A DNA stretch of 64,000 nt from Taudactylus pleione (Eukaryota; Chordata; Amphibia; Anura; Myobatrachidae). Shown here piece after piece: positions 32,519 to 43,930 of this stretch. Each line of letters starts with the position of its first letter. Within the stretch, counting starts at the first letter, position 1. Made by a program: the position numbers and the translations under genes. The stretch is from contig JAUIMM010000887.1 of assembly GCA_031769625.1 (NCBI GenBank), positions 650,001 to 714,000 on the forward strand, in the 5' to 3' direction. The notes beneath the pieces are model-generated. The model did no database searches, was not told the origin of the DNA, and saw only the letters and a list, made by a program, of their open reading frames with translations.

Positions 32519-33568
32519 GTGTTCTCCCCAGAAATTTTTCAGCCGGGTGGCATCAAGAAGTAGCCGGGTGGGGGCCGGGTGGGGCCTTTGCAATTATTTG
32601 CGAGCTGGGAAAAAGGGTATCTCCCTTACCATTCCAGCCCGACAGGTCTCAGGCTGCTCCCCCACTGGCTCTCAGTCAAAAGTGCCCATTATACAGTGCC
32701 CCCTGTAGTTATCCCCATATGCAGTGCCCCCTGTATTTATGCCCTTTATACAGTGCCCCCTGTAGTTTTCCCCTTTATACATTGCCCACTGCAGTTTTCC
32801 CCTTTATACAATGCCCCTTGTAGTTTTCCCCTTTATGCATTGCCCACGTAGTTTTGCTTTGCCCTTATGCAGTGCCCCCAGGCTGAAGTAGTGCCTCTAT
32901 GTAGTGCTCCCAGACTGGTCCCTTATGTAGTACCCCCAGGCTTAAATAATGCCCCCCAGACTGGCCCCTTATGCAGTGCCCCAGGCTTAGTGTCCCTTAC
33001 GCAGTGCCCGCAGGCTGGCCCCTTATACAGTGCCCCCAGGTTTAAATAGTGTCCCTTATGTAATGCCCCCGGGCTGGTCCATTATGCAGTGCCCCCAGGC
33101 TTAAATAGTGTCCCTTGTGCAGTGCCCCCAGGCTTAAATAGTGTCCTTTATGCAGTGCCCCAGGCTGGTCCCTTAATGCAGTGGCCCCAGGATGGTCCCT
33201 TATGCAGAGCCCCCAGGCTTAATTAGTTTCCCTTATGCGGTGCCCCCAGACTGGTCCTGGTCCCAGCCCCAGCCCAGAACTTACCTTAACTTGCTTGCCG
33301 CTCAAGCTCCCACTCCCGCTGCCTCGCTCTGACTAGATCTAACTAGATCCAGCAGGCACGCAGGCCAGGCTCCTCACGTCATGGGTGACGTCACCCGCGC
33401 ACTGCATCACTGGGAATGTTTGCCTCTGAAGCGATCAGAGGCTTCTTTAGCCTTCGGTCACTTCAGAGGCCAGCGTTCCACAGCAGGGGTCGGCGGGGGA
33501 AAGTGCCAGGCGGTTGCCTGTTTCAGCCGGGCAATACGCCCGCAGAAAACAGCCTGGGGAGAACACTG
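32519..33568. mobile_element. hAT-like non-autonomous element with internal minisatellite
   Basis: The ends read GTGTTCTCCCCAG (32519) and CTGGGGAGAACACTG (ending 33568). Flanks are CTTAAGTT (32511-32518) and CTTAAGTA (33569-33576), an 8-bp duplication with one mismatch. The left end seems to have lost its first two bases. It is inserted beside the right end of the TIR element at 30551-32515. An array at about 32680-33260 has two successive unit types. Confidence 0.75.
32680..33260. repeat. Minisatellite, unit about 28-50 bp
   Basis: It starts with units around TATACAGTGCCCCCTGTAGTT and shifts to units around 'cccttatgcagtgcccccaggct' with 'taaatagtg'. These are approximately the complement of the GGGGGCACTGTATA units in the element at 39804-40861. 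Confidence 0.85.
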
Positions 33569-33576
33569 CTTAAGTA

Positions 33577-34047
33577 TGCCCAAGTGGATCACTTTACATT
33601 GCAGAGGCTGAGAGTTACTTTTAGGAGATAAGAGAGTTACTTTATGCCAATACCAGGGTAACATTGTACAATATGGAGATAATGGACTAAAAGGGGAGAT
33701 AAGTCCGTGTGTGATGGTATAAAGGACTGATTTCGAGATTTACACTAATGCAATTGCAGCTGTTATCTCTTACAGACCTCAATAGCAAAAATATGCTAAT
33801 GTCTCCAAAAGCTTACCCCGAGCATAGGGGCGTCCACTGCTGACATCTCTTATCATCCGACGACGTGCAACAGTGTAAACATCAGTAACATCGATGCAGA
33901 TCAGGTAGTCACGCAGCTTGTAAATCAACCAACCATGTAAGTGAAGTCTGACCTACCTCCAACACTGCAGCTCTCCTGACACACTGAGAACTCTAATTAA
34001 GCGAAGGAGATCGAAATGGTTAATTTATGCACGCTCATGAAACCCTC
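33577..34047. other. No gene seen
   Basis: No recognisable coding, RNA or element boundary. Confidence 0.4.
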
Positions 34048-34530
34048 GTTTGATCCCGTCTGCGTTTTTGTAACGAACCTCCGTTTTTGTAACGAACCTC
34101 CCCCTGCTACCTCCCCCAAATCCTGACTACCTGTCACTGAACTTGTGGGCAAATCCTATGGGCGAGTGTAATCGCAATGCATTTGCTGCACGAGCGCAGT
34201 GCGCCCTTCACGTATGTGCACTGACTAGCAATCACTCAATCTCTGTAAATATCGGCATTGCATACATCTCAGAATCAGGCCCAAAGTGTGGAGTATCAGG
34301 CGAGAGCCTACTCACACTTTGGGCTGCAGATAGGGCCTGATTAAGATCTGGACGCAATGCTGATATTTGCGTATATTGAGCGATTGTTTACCAGTGCGAA
34401 TGTGTATAAGCTGCACTGTGTACACGCAGCGATATCACTTACACAGTGGATTCACTCCAAAAGTGAGTGACAGGTAGTCAGTGTTTGTGGTAGGTAACGG
34501 AGGGTTGTTAGAAAAACGCAGACGTGTCGG
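34048..34530. repeat. Two Harbinger-type MITE ends arranged head to head
   Basis: One element ends at 34282 with 'agaatcaggccc' and another begins at 34333 with 'gggcctgattaag'. The arms (about 34048-34282 and 34333-34530) are related in reverse complement, including 'tgacaggtagtca' and 'aaaacgcagacg'. The 50-bp spacer contains a small hairpin with AAAGTGTGagtA-type ends. The outer ends of both elements are not clear. Confidence 0.65.
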
Positions 34531-34949
34531 ACCATTTAAACACTATTTTCTGGGCAGCCATAAATCAGCCACTGTGTTCTTACTCACAGCAGGAGAGCCA
34601 TCTGTGTGTCTGGAGACCTGCTGGCTGCCTGATCTGCGCTCGATGTTTCCGGTTGCATGACTGATGCATGTGAGATGCTGTCAGTGGATGTCTATAAGCA
34701 CTGGATGGAGAGTGAGTCATTAGCATATGTTCGCAATTGCAATCTGTGAGAGTGTTCGCAGGTACCATGATTGCATGACAAATCGTATAGTGTGTACCCA
34801 GCTTAAAAATAAAGAGCAGATGTGTGGATTTCTGGGATAAAGGTTGCAGCTTGGACAAACCTGCATAAATGAATATTGCTCCCAAGTCTTACAGCCAGAG
34901 TTAATAATGGAGTGTTCAATGGACATTTAAGTGTCTACTGTACGGTCAG

Positions 34950-35010
34950 TAGTTTTCCATGCCCTGAAGAAGAGAGTGTTACTCTTCAAACGCGTTGGAA
35001 ACAGCTCCGA
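34950..35010 (+). ncRNA. Decayed hammerhead-like motif
   Basis: Order: CCCTGAAGA, a stem AGAGAGT/ACTCTT, then CAAACGCGTTGG. It matches the CTGANGA...GAAACGCGTTGG arrangement at 58310-58349 with the first base of GAAA changed to C. It may be the remnant of a PLE terminal repeat, but no flanking PLE sequence is evident. Confidence 0.4.
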
Positions 35011-35076
35011 CACAAATAACCTAAAAGACTTTCCCTGAAAATTATGATATTCTCACAATGTTTGGAGGGTCTAGAA

Positions 35077-35230
35077 TAGGGGTGGGCAATAAGCGGCCCT
35101 CCAGGTGTTGTTGAACTACAAATCCCAGCATGCATTGCAAGATTTATAGCATGGCCAAATAGCAAAACTGTGGGCATGCTGGGATGTTTAATTTTACAAC
35201 ATCTGGGGGGCCACTTATTGCCAACCCCTA
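35077..35230. mobile_element. hAT MITE, 154 bp
   Basis: The ends TAGGGGTGGGCAATAAG and its near complement (CTTATTGCCAACCCCTA) have an exact 8-bp duplication GTCTAGAA (35069-35076 and 35231-35238). The interior pairs further (ACATCCCAGCATGC inverted pair). Confidence 0.95.
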
Positions 35231-35389
35231 GTCTAGAACCTTCTAATTGGAACATCACTGAGCATGGAAACTGCATTGTTCTGGTAAATAGTCTATTCTT
35301 TGGCTAATTGTTCATGTTTATTGCCATATTATGATGCATGAGTGTTACTCCATGGCCCCTGCTTCATATGTGTGGTTGACCTACTAAGT

Positions 35390-36159
35390 CAGTGGTCAGG
35401 GAACAGGGGTAAATTACCCCACATGGGGTAAAAATGAAATTCCTGGGGGTAATGGATGGACAGCCATGTATGCATAGGAATCATTCTATAATATAGAATG
35501 ATTCATATGCATGCCCGACTGTGCCACAGGGAGGCTCTAAGCTGAGATGTTATTACCAACAGGCGCCTGGCTCCTTCCCTGCAGCGCCGTGTTAGCCGGA
35601 GGCTGAAGTTCTCTTCTGAACTCCAGCTTCTGGCTTTCTCCATGCACACTATGGGACAGATGTCATGACGTCTCTCCCATAGTTCCAAGGAGCAGCTGAG
35701 CGGACAGGACGGCGGCGGATATAGGAGCAGGGATTAAGGTAAGTGGGTTTTTTTGTACAAGCGGCACTACATGGGTATTATATGGGGGCACTACTACAGG
35801 GGCATTATATGGGGGCACTACTACAGGGACACTATATGGGGGCACTACTACAGGGACATTATATGGGGCACTACTACAGGGGCATAACTATGGGGGCACT
35901 ACTACAGGGGCATTATATGGGGCACTACTACAGTGGCATAACTATGGGGGCACTACTACAGGGTCATTATATGGGGGCACTAATACAGGGGCATAACTAT
36001 GGGGGCACTGCTACAGTGGCATAACTATGGGGGCACTACTACAGGGGAATTACTATGGGGGCACTACTATATGATTTCCTTCCTTTCAAATCAAGGGGGT
36101 AACGTCAGCGTATCTAAATATATTTTGGGGTAAAAGGAAAAAAAGTTCCCTGACCCCTG
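35390..36159. mobile_element. Non-autonomous hAT element with minisatellite
   Basis: The ends CAGTGGTCAGGGAAC and GTTCCCTGACCCCTG have an exact 8-bp duplication TACTAAGT (35382-35389 and 36160-36167). A tandem array fills 35760-36070. A local 'cgtctctcccatag' segment is shared with the element at 39804-40861. No transposase. Confidence 0.95.
35760..36070. repeat. Minisatellite, unit about 27-30 bp
   Basis: Around eleven units of GGGGGCACTACTACAGGGGC plus 'attatatg' or 'ataactatg'. It is open in one plus-strand frame giving repeated GHYMGALLQ, which I regard as an artefact. Confidence 0.92.
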
Positions 36160-36247
36160 TACTAAGTGGACTGAATATAATTTTCATACTTTTATCAATG
36201 TATTATCACAACCTGATATTATATTCTCTTGTGTTTCATGAACCTAA

Positions 36248-36722
36248 GGACCTCATTCAGACCCGCTCGCAAGCGCTATGCACTCGCAAGCGGGTTGATG
36301 GTTGTGCATCGAATGCGCAAGCCCCGTCTTGAGTGAGAAATTCACTAGCTCCGGGGCTCACTACAAATGGGGTGGCTGTCGATGTTGATCAACAGCTCGC
36401 CCCGTTTTGTAGGCGGGGTGGGGGGAGGTGGCTGGACAAATGGAGGCATTCCTGAAGGCATTCCAGAGATGTCAGTAGTGAGCTTCCAGCTCTATTAGAG
36501 CTGGAAGCTCACTGGGGCTTGCGGCAGACGAGACCCTACCACAAGGGTCTCGTCACAAGCCCAATGGTCGAGACCATCACAACCATCACCTAGACGCTCG
36601 CAAAAGCTGTGGGTGGTCACCCACAGCTTACAGAGCGGTCAGGAGGCCAGCTTTAAAAAAAAAGCATCCGCCCTCATTCAGAGCGAGCGCTCGCTTTTTG
36701 TGAGCGGCTCTGAATGAGGTCC
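36248..36722. mobile_element. Harbinger-type MITE with internal hairpins
   Basis: The ends are GGACCTCATTCAGA and TCTGAATGAGGTCC with an exact TAA duplication (36245-36247 and 36723-36725). The interior is collinear with 1563-2057 and includes the same hairpin series in a decayed form, for example at 36366-36405 and 36480-36515. Confidence 0.92.
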
Positions 36723-36725
36723 TAA

Positions 36726-37121
36726 GTGCGACTAGAGAGCATTTATACACATCCCAAAGGAAGTTTTATTTAATTTTTTTTTCACCCTGCCTTCTATACA
36801 TTTTCCATCTATCTGATTCAGCACCACTTTTGGCATAACTATTTATTACCCGCATTCGTCCCTGGTTTACTGTGGGTGAACCATTAGAGTGTGCCAAGGC
36901 AGTGGTCTCTCCCCGGAAACGCTAATTGGGTTTCACTACCTTTCACACTTGAATGCACAGTTAAGAAAAAAACATATATTGCTTCACAATTCAAAATGCA
37001 CTTTAGTAATTATAAACAAATCACTTTTGCTATGTATTTCACATATAAAACAACATGTGCACTCGCTGGAAAAACAATACCTCAAACATTACTACATATA
37101 TTAACTTTATTACCATAGTAT
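36726..37121. other. No gene seen
   Basis: AT-rich, no recognisable motif up to the solo LTR. Confidence 0.4.
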
Positions 37122-37126
37122 AAGTA

Positions 37127-38403
37127 TGTCAGGACTGCGACTATTTCAGTACATAAAGATAGACAAGTTCTATTGTGGTCGTTGGAGGAGCTATCCTGCT
37201 TGCTGGCATGCTTCTCATTCAGGGGATAGAATGTTAAAGTGATCATCTGTTTCCCAGGTGTCGTCAGGTTGTGGGATTCCAAGATTGCTAATTATTTCAA
37301 CCCTGATTCCATTTGGGTCACATGTTCTGAAACTTCCTATGGATCACAGACCTTTAGTATAAAGCCTGTTACTAACTGTGTCTCAGTGTCTGTGCAACGT
37401 TGCTTTCAGGTCTTTTCTTGGACTCCTGCCAGATTCCCACTGTGCCTGTGGATTGCTGTGGACTTTGTTGTATTCCAGATGAACTTCTGATGTCAGTCAC
37501 CCGCTGCAGTACAGGGCCCAGCATTCCTATTGCCTAAGTATTGCTTATTGCTCTATCACTACAGTTTCACCATTTTGCTGCACTATTTACTTTGCTTGTT
37601 GTCTTTCCATTCCTGTGAATATTGAACTCATCCTTGTTACAGTTGTCAACTGCACCATTACCGTGTCATCTCTGCATCACGGGCTCAACCCCGCTCCGAA
37701 CCCTAGCCACACTACAGGGCTCAACCCTGCTACAATCTTCTCTGCATCTCGTGGCTCAACCACGCCACAATCTTCACTGCATTACGGGGCTCAACCACAC
37801 TACAATGTTCTCCGCATCACGGGGCTCAACCCTGCTACAATCCTCTCTGCATCACGGGGCTCAACCCCACTCTGAACTCTAGCCATGCCGCAGGGCTCAA
37901 CCCTGTCCTGGAATCTCATCGCCTTACAGGGCTTAACACTGCTCTTACTTCACTACCCCACAAGGCTCAAGTTTGCTTCATCTCTCACTGCACTGCAGAG
38001 CTCGGCCCTGTCCCGGAATTATATTATTCTGCAGGTCCCACTCTGCTCTGGATTTCCATTACTACAGAGTTCTACCCTGGCAAAGGTTCTCAATGTCATC
38101 CAGAGGTGTTAGCCTCATTGTGGACTCGGGGTTCCCTACCACGTTAGTTCTTATATGTTAAAGATATATATATATATTTGGGGATTTTCTCCTATACTTA
38201 TTATTGCATATGTGAACCTCTGTGCTGTTTGAGACTTTATTTGAGACCTTGCTGATTTATAATTCTTTTGTGAATAAATTCTATTTTACTTTTATCCTGT
38301 GCTACTGAGTTTCATGGAGAGGTCATTCCTAAGACCACCCCAGTTTATTGTGCCTAGTAGGCCTGCCTCCCTCCAGGAGTCTCAAGTCTCAGCAGCCATG
38401 ACA
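37127..38403 (+). mobile_element. Solo LTR of gypsy family 1
   Basis: It starts TGTCAGGACTGCGACTATTT and ends GCAGCCATGACA, with an exact 5-bp duplication AAGTA (37122-37126 and 38404-38408). It matches the LTRs of the element at 8827-14622 in the other orientation and carries the same minisatellite (37670-38000, units CACGGGGCTCAACCCCGC). No internal sequence remains, so LTR-LTR recombination removed it. AATAAA lies near 38274. Confidence 0.95.
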
Positions 38404-38408
38404 AAGTA

Positions 38409-39661
38409 GGTGTATGGGTAGGCTTGCCATAAATCCCTTTAATCCAAGACACCTATGATTTACACAGGTTCTACAGTTTATTTAAACCAGGTAATATCCA
38501 AGCTTGAATTTAACCAATTTGTGTAATTCATGTGTGTCCTGGATTATCACTATGATCTGTGCAGGCTTCATTAGGTTAAAATGTCAAAAAAGGGTTAAAA
38601 ATATATATTTTTTAAAATACGGGGGTCCCCTCCAAATCGGTAACCAGCCCCAGACCTCTCAGCCTGGGCTTGTACTGAAAATAGGGAGACCCGTGACTCG
38701 TGGCATGCCACCTTGAAACTTCACCACGCCCCCTTTGTGAGAGCACGGCTAAGGCGGCCGGACTGCCAGGGCTGATCTACAACCCCAGTCCATCCCTGTC
38801 TTCATTCCATGTAGGCATCCAATGGTCTTCATAAAATAATTTAAAAAAAACATTACCCCACGGACATGCACTGTATAGAGTGTGTACAATGCCACCCCAA
38901 ACAAACGGGGACACTGTCATAGAACTTAATAGGGAAGCGCTGATTGGCTAAAAGCGGACAAATGCTATGGCAGTGTCCTCTATCAGTCAATAAGCACTTC
39001 CACATTAATTTCTTTGACAGTAGTGTAATGTTCAATTTTTTATTTTATCAAGACCATTGGATGCTCACATGGAATCAAGAGGAAGTCAGCCAAGGATTTG
39101 CTAAGTATGCCATTTTTTGGATTGCATGGTTTTTTTAATTAAAATAAAGGATTACCACAGTGTTGTGGTTATTTTAATATTTTTTTTACCTGCAGACTAC
39201 AGGTGCCAGCAGGCCTTTAATATCCAGGGATGCTGGCACTTGTTGTTCCACAAGTGCCTATATGACAAGGCTGGTTGCCTGGAACTTGTAGTCCGCCTGT
39301 ATCTGAGCAGCAGTCACTGCAGTCTCCTTTGCCTGGGGGGAGCGATCACACTGATCGTGCCCGCCTGGCTTTACACCAGGCTGAGGGGCTCACAGTGCCC
39401 CTCTTCCCAATGCGTAGTGCTGCTATGTGTGGCTGCACATTCTTTTTATCCCAATCCTGCGATTAGGCCATGCCCCTTCTCCCGGTGCCGGCCTGGCTCT
39501 CTACGCCCCTGCTTTTAGCTCCCAATCCACTCCAGCATTAAAGGTTTTGAACGTTACCATACAAATATTATGTAGCGACACATAGCAAAACTCACTCCTA
39601 ATTGAATTTAACATAAAATGGGTGTGTCTGCATGTCAACAGTAAAGTATTTCTTGACAAAT
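38409..39661. other. Interspersed repeats, no gene seen
   Basis: 38590-38760 resembles the GC-richer repeat near 300-600 ('ggggtcccctcc', 'cagcctgggct', 'gggagacccg'). 38820-39170 carries segments reminiscent of moderately repetitive frog DNA ('gctgattggctaaaagcgg'). 39190-39305 has an inverted pair around 'ggtgccagcaggcc' / 'ggatgctggcac'. No coding region is supported. Confidence 0.4.
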
Positions 39662-39803
39662 CAGGCAGAATTTACTAAGCAGTGGCTTCTGTAAGCCCCT
39701 GCTTCCTGGTAGGTTGCAGGTGAATATTTTAAATGGCACTTGGAGTCAGTGTAAAGCACGCCGGGCATTACATTGACTCCAGGTGCCGTTTTAAATATGT
39801 ACC

Positions 39804-40861
39804 CAGGGGCGTATCTACCCATTGGCCAGGATGGCACTCGCCAGGGGCGCCGACCAAAGGGGGGGCGCCGCCCGGCAGTGCCACCAGTAGCCAAGGGGTG
39901 GACAAGTCCCCCGGGCCCCACAAGTGTAGGGCAGACCACAGTGAGAGCGGTCTGCCCTACACAGTTTACAAACAGACAGCCGCCAGCAGCGGCTGTGTGT
40001 TTGTAATAGCAGCCAGCTAATGAGAGTCAGACAGACTCTCATTAGCTGCTGTGTCGTCCGCGGAGGGAGCCGGCTGGAGCTCATTAATGAGCTCCGTCTT
40101 CCGGCTCCCCCCCGCAGCATGTGACGGGAGAGACGTCATATGTCATGACGTCTCTCCCATGCAGGAGAAGAACGTCCGAGACTCGGATAGCGGCGGTCGC
40201 GTCTGGAGCGGGGACCAGGTAAGTTGAACTTTTTTTTGTTCTTTGTGTTTTTGTGTAAGCCTGGCACGTGGCACTGAAATAGGGGGTGTCCGCTACTGGG
40301 GGCACTTTATGGGGGGGTGCCCACTACTGTATTGGGGTGGCCACTACTGGGAGCACTGTATAGGGGTGGCCACTACTGGGGGCAATTTGGGGGGGTGGCC
40401 ACTACTGGGGGCACTATATAGGGGGGTCTACTACTGGGGGCACTGTATAGGGGATTACTACTGGGGACACTGTATAGGGGGGGCTACTACTGGGGGCAAT
40501 GTTTAGGGTGGGCTACTACTGGGGGCACTGTATAGGGGAGACTACTACTGGGTACTATTACTGGGGGCACTTTATAGGGAGTACTACTACTGGGGGCACT
40601 GTATAGGGGGGCTACTACTGGGGGCAATGCAGCATAGGGGGGATTACTACTGGGGGCACTGTATAGGGGGGCTACTACTGGGGGCAATGCAGCATAGGGG
40701 GGATTACTACTGGGGGCACTGTATAGGGGCTACTACTGGGGTAATGCAGCATAGGGGGTTTACTACTGGGGGATTACTACTAGGGGCACTGCATAAGGGG
40801 GGTAGGGGGGTGCCAGTACATTACATTGCCAGGGGCGCTTGGATCCCTAGATACACCCCTG
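39804..40861. mobile_element. Non-autonomous hAT element with minisatellite
   Basis: The TIRs CAGGGGCGTATCTA (39804) and TAGATACACCCCTG (ending 40861) are flanked by the exact 8-bp duplication TATGTACC (39796-39803 and 40862-40869). A long tandem array occupies 40270-40805. An internal inverted segment at 39931-39975 reads 'gtagggcagaccacagtgagagcggtctgccctac' in parts. No transposase. Confidence 0.96.
40270..40805. repeat. Minisatellite, unit about 27-45 bp
   Basis: Some 15-18 units of CTACTACTGGGGGCACTGTA-TAGGGGGG with occasional longer ATGCAGCATAGGGG variants and two consecutive longer units that are nearly identical at 40600-40720. Confidence 0.92.
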
Positions 40862-40964
40862 TATGTACCTGCAACCCACTGGGAAGCAGAGGCTTACAGA
40901 AGCCGCTGCTTTGTAAATTCTGCCCATCCTCTTAAATGGACCAAATGAACAAGAGAATGGAGGG

Positions 40965-41255
40965 TCCAGGTGCAAGAATATACTTTGGGCCTCCCTATGC
41001 AGTGCCCCCAGTAGTGCCCCATATACATTGCCCTCAGCAGTGCCCCTTATACAGTACCCCCCAGTAGTGGTCCCCCTATGTAGTGCCCCCAGTAGTGGTC
41101 CCACTATGCAGTGCCCCCAGTAGTGCCCCTTATACAGTGCCCTCAGTAGTGCCCCTTATACAGTGCCCTCAGTAGTACCCCTTATACAGTGCCCATATAC
41201 AGTCCCCCCAGTAGTGGTCCCCCTATGCAGTACCCCCAGTAGTGGTCGACACATT
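40965..41255. repeat. Minisatellite, complement orientation
   Basis: About ten units of CAGTGCCCCCAGTAGTG with 'ccccttata' or 'gtccccctatg', roughly the reverse complement of the array at 40270-40805. No terminal repeats or target duplications were seen around it, so it could be part of a decayed element. Confidence 0.85.
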
Positions 41256-41673
41256 TTCTTTGTCCTCAATCTCACACCATTTCCTCTTAGTTAAGAGTGT
41301 TATATAAAGATCTGCATTTTAAAGTATCTGAACGGATATTATGTACTCTTTAGGATATTAGGTACTGTACTGTTTAGATAAAAAATAAACTTAAATGTCA
41401 CCAACATATTGAATGTCCTGTACAGTACGTTTATGGAAATCCTTAGTGACTGCGAATATCCTTAAAGCTGAACAGGATTCACCTTCCTCCGCTCCTCACA
41501 GTGGCTGCCTGCGCCATCAGAAAGCCCTGGTTGTGAGCTCACTGCACCTACAGCCAGGACAGCTCTGGCTATAATCAATAGTGCCGGTGTGGGAGGAGAA
41601 AGAGGATTTGGCTGCATCACCCTGCACAGACAACGGCTGCCCATTCCATCATAAAGCCCAGGTTGTGGGCTTT
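41256..41673. other. No gene seen
   Basis: An AT-rich segment then a GC-richer one with a weak internal repeat ('cagcc...gctgcctgcgccatca' and 'ggctgcccattccatcataaagccc'). Similar wording recurs around 42300-42400. No coding support. Confidence 0.4.
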
Positions 41674-42283
41674 GTGCCTGATTCCGACCCATTTGCTAGA
41701 TGCGTACGCTCGCTCCCAGCGTATCCAAATTCGGCTAAGTGACGTCAAGGCAGGCGATCGCACAGCAAGGCATAAGCGCGCCCACTATATCTTCGCGTGC
41801 GATCGCGGTGTGTGTGCAGACACCCATCAGCGTGTCTTTAGACGCCCACTAGCGCACGTCATCTACAGGAAGTGTATGTAGCCATCGGTACATCGGGTTC
41901 CATCAGAAGTGAACCCAGCGCTTGAGGTTGGCTATACCCTACCGCAAGCACTGCGAGCACTTCAGTGTATAATTCAACCTGGTGATGTGTACTATGGCGC
42001 TGCCTGTTAATTATGTACGCCTCTGAAACGGCGTTGAGATTCTCAGGCACGCCTGCGTTTGCACCTCCACTCCTCCATTTCCAGTGGCCTGCCCCTGTTA
42101 CCACCCACAAATGGCTTGACCTGTCACTCATTCAGCTGGGCTGTCTATGCTGAGCGAGCGAATGCTTACCGTTCGCTCGGACTAGTTCACGCACACGCAC
42201 TGCGATGCATACGCATGCGCACATTGCAAAAAATCGCTCACTCCGAGCGATCGCTTACTAACGAACGGGTCTGAATAAGGCCC
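41674..42283. mobile_element. Harbinger-type MITE, second subfamily
   Basis: The ends 'gtgcctgattccgaccc' and 'gggtctgaataaggccc' are diverged versions of the family terminus. The interior resembles 2409-2999 and 5590-5832. Its flanks do not show a clean 3-bp duplication. It seems to have inserted between the two similar segments at 41500-41670 and 42290-42400. Confidence 0.75.
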
Positions 42284-42531
42284 TCTGTACTTCGGCAACC
42301 AGGAAAACTTTGGATATATATGCACTAGTCGGGATGCCACTGTGTGAGAGGAGAGAGAAGATTCGGTTGCTTAATCTTGTACACACAAGTGAGCAGCTCC
42401 TACTTACCAGCACTCAAACATAGAGCTGGGATCATTGACGGCTTTTAAATCTATAAGTCCCAAAACCCATTTTGGTTTCATACTGTATACACTGTCAGCT
42501 GTTAGTGACTTGTTCACAATAAAGGGAAACT

Positions 42532-42655
42532 GGCCCTGATTCAGAGGCGGACGCTCTGACAGAGTGCTCGCTCTGAATCAGGGCCGGCCTTCTGAATTTT
42601 TAGAGCCGCCTCCTGTCCGCTCGTATAGCTGTGGGTGACCACCCACAGCTATTAA
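42532..42655. mobile_element. Truncated copy of the multi-hairpin Harbinger MITE
   Basis: It starts GGCCCTGATTCAGAG and repeats the first hairpins of the 59084 element: terminal inverted copy, then 'tcctgtccgctcgtatagctgtgggtgaccacccacagct'. The right two thirds are missing. Confidence 0.8.
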
Positions 42656-43540
42656 CATTTTTAACATTTATTCATTAACACTTACTTATATAGTGCTAGC
42701 ATATTCCATTGCAATTTACAATTGATTCCGATCTGTCCTCAATAACCTTTCCTCAAATCGTACCAAATAGCCCCATTTGGCATACCAGGAAAAATGCTAC
42801 TAAGTTGTGCAATATGTCCTGTCACTCAGTATTTTACTGATTTTGCATCTGTTTGGCACTAAAATGCTACAAAAAGCACAAAGTACGAGAGCCCTGAACA
42901 TCACTAGCGTTTTTCTGTGACACAGCAGTGTGTGACATAGATGCTAATCTGAGAAAAAGGCATGAAACCGGGGGCCAATATGACTAAGCCATGCCATGCT
43001 TATAAAAGTACAAATCCTAAGCACCCAGTAAATTACAATCATGTTTGTATGCAGCTGTGTTGCGATAAAGACATTATTCAGTGCAAGATGTAGGGTAAAA
43101 GTGCAAAAGATTTAAAGTTGAAACCCATGGAGCAGCGTCTAAGTCACGCAATGCGTTTCGCACCAAATAGAGCAAAATGATTAGGTAAATAAAAATACAT
43201 CTACAGGCCTATGTGCTTTTCCATGCTGGTTTGCAATTACGCAAACACTCCCTTACTGTACTCAGTTCATGTTTGCACACCTGTAGGAGGAGCATATAAC
43301 AAATCTGCATAGGTACATACTGTAGGTGTATTTATTTATATGTGCATGAACACTACTGATTTGTGTATTTTTCACTAGGGAAATAGGCATACAGTATACA
43401 TCATGCAGCATCAGCCACATTGTTTTATAAAGAAGGTCTAGATTGGAGAAATTTAAGGCCCACAATAAAAAAAAATACAGTTTCCAAAAACAGCCAGCCA
43501 AGGATCAAGAACTACAGAAATGTAGAGACTTTGGGCGGGA
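42656..43540. other. No gene seen
   Basis: Unassigned AT-rich DNA. Short frames on both strands show nothing recognisable. Confidence 0.4.
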
Positions 43541-43930
43541 TGACACATCGCAATTTGAATGCAATGGATCCAGCCATTCATCACATGCATGCCGGCGTTA
43601 ATTACGCCGGTATGCATGAAGAAAGATGCAAAGGACAATTCTCCTGAACAGAGCCGTCCTTTGCAAGTGAGCGGCTTCAGGTTTTAAGACCCAGAAGTCC
43701 CTCAGGCCTCTTTCTGTGCATGACCAGAAGGACGTGCGCTCCTCCGGAGGTGCTAAGAGGGATCCAACTAGATCCTTCCCAAGGGGGTGTCGTGAATAGA
43801 AGCCCACAGGCTTATCGCATTCTGGGGCTTGGTGCATATGAGAAATGCGGTCAAACCCCCGAAAATTGCATTTTGGTGCATCCCAACGGTAAATTCAACG
43901 TGCAGCCTTTTATTGCATTATTTGTAGTGT
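43541..43930. repeat. Interspersed repeat shared with the host of gypsy element 2
   Basis: It matches 16888-16976 plus 22866-23130 in order ('ttaattacgccggtatgcatgaag', 'cagaagtccctc', 'gcatatgagaaatgcggtcaa'). It supplies an uninterrupted reference for that repeat. Confidence 0.65.

Larger units (their letters stand above)
39662..40924. mobile_element. TIR element (host) interrupted by a hAT insertion
   Basis: The left 'ggcagaatttactaagcagtg' run and the following 45 bp are inverted at 40866-40924 ('gtaaattctgcc'). The two arms flank the hAT element at 39804-40861. Without the hAT insertion the host would be about 200 bp. I see no matching target duplication. Confidence 0.65.

Noticed and set aside
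31140..33260. Possible CRISPR-like arrays
   Set aside because: The units are contiguous or near-contiguous minisatellites without unique spacers, inside eukaryotic transposons.
35743..36024. Plus-strand frame of repeated GHYMGALLQ
   Set aside because: Translation of a hAT-internal minisatellite; no start context or conservation.
39815..40120. Minus-strand frames in the hAT element at 39804-40861
   Set aside because: They overlap terminal and internal inverted repeats and lack hAT transposase motifs.
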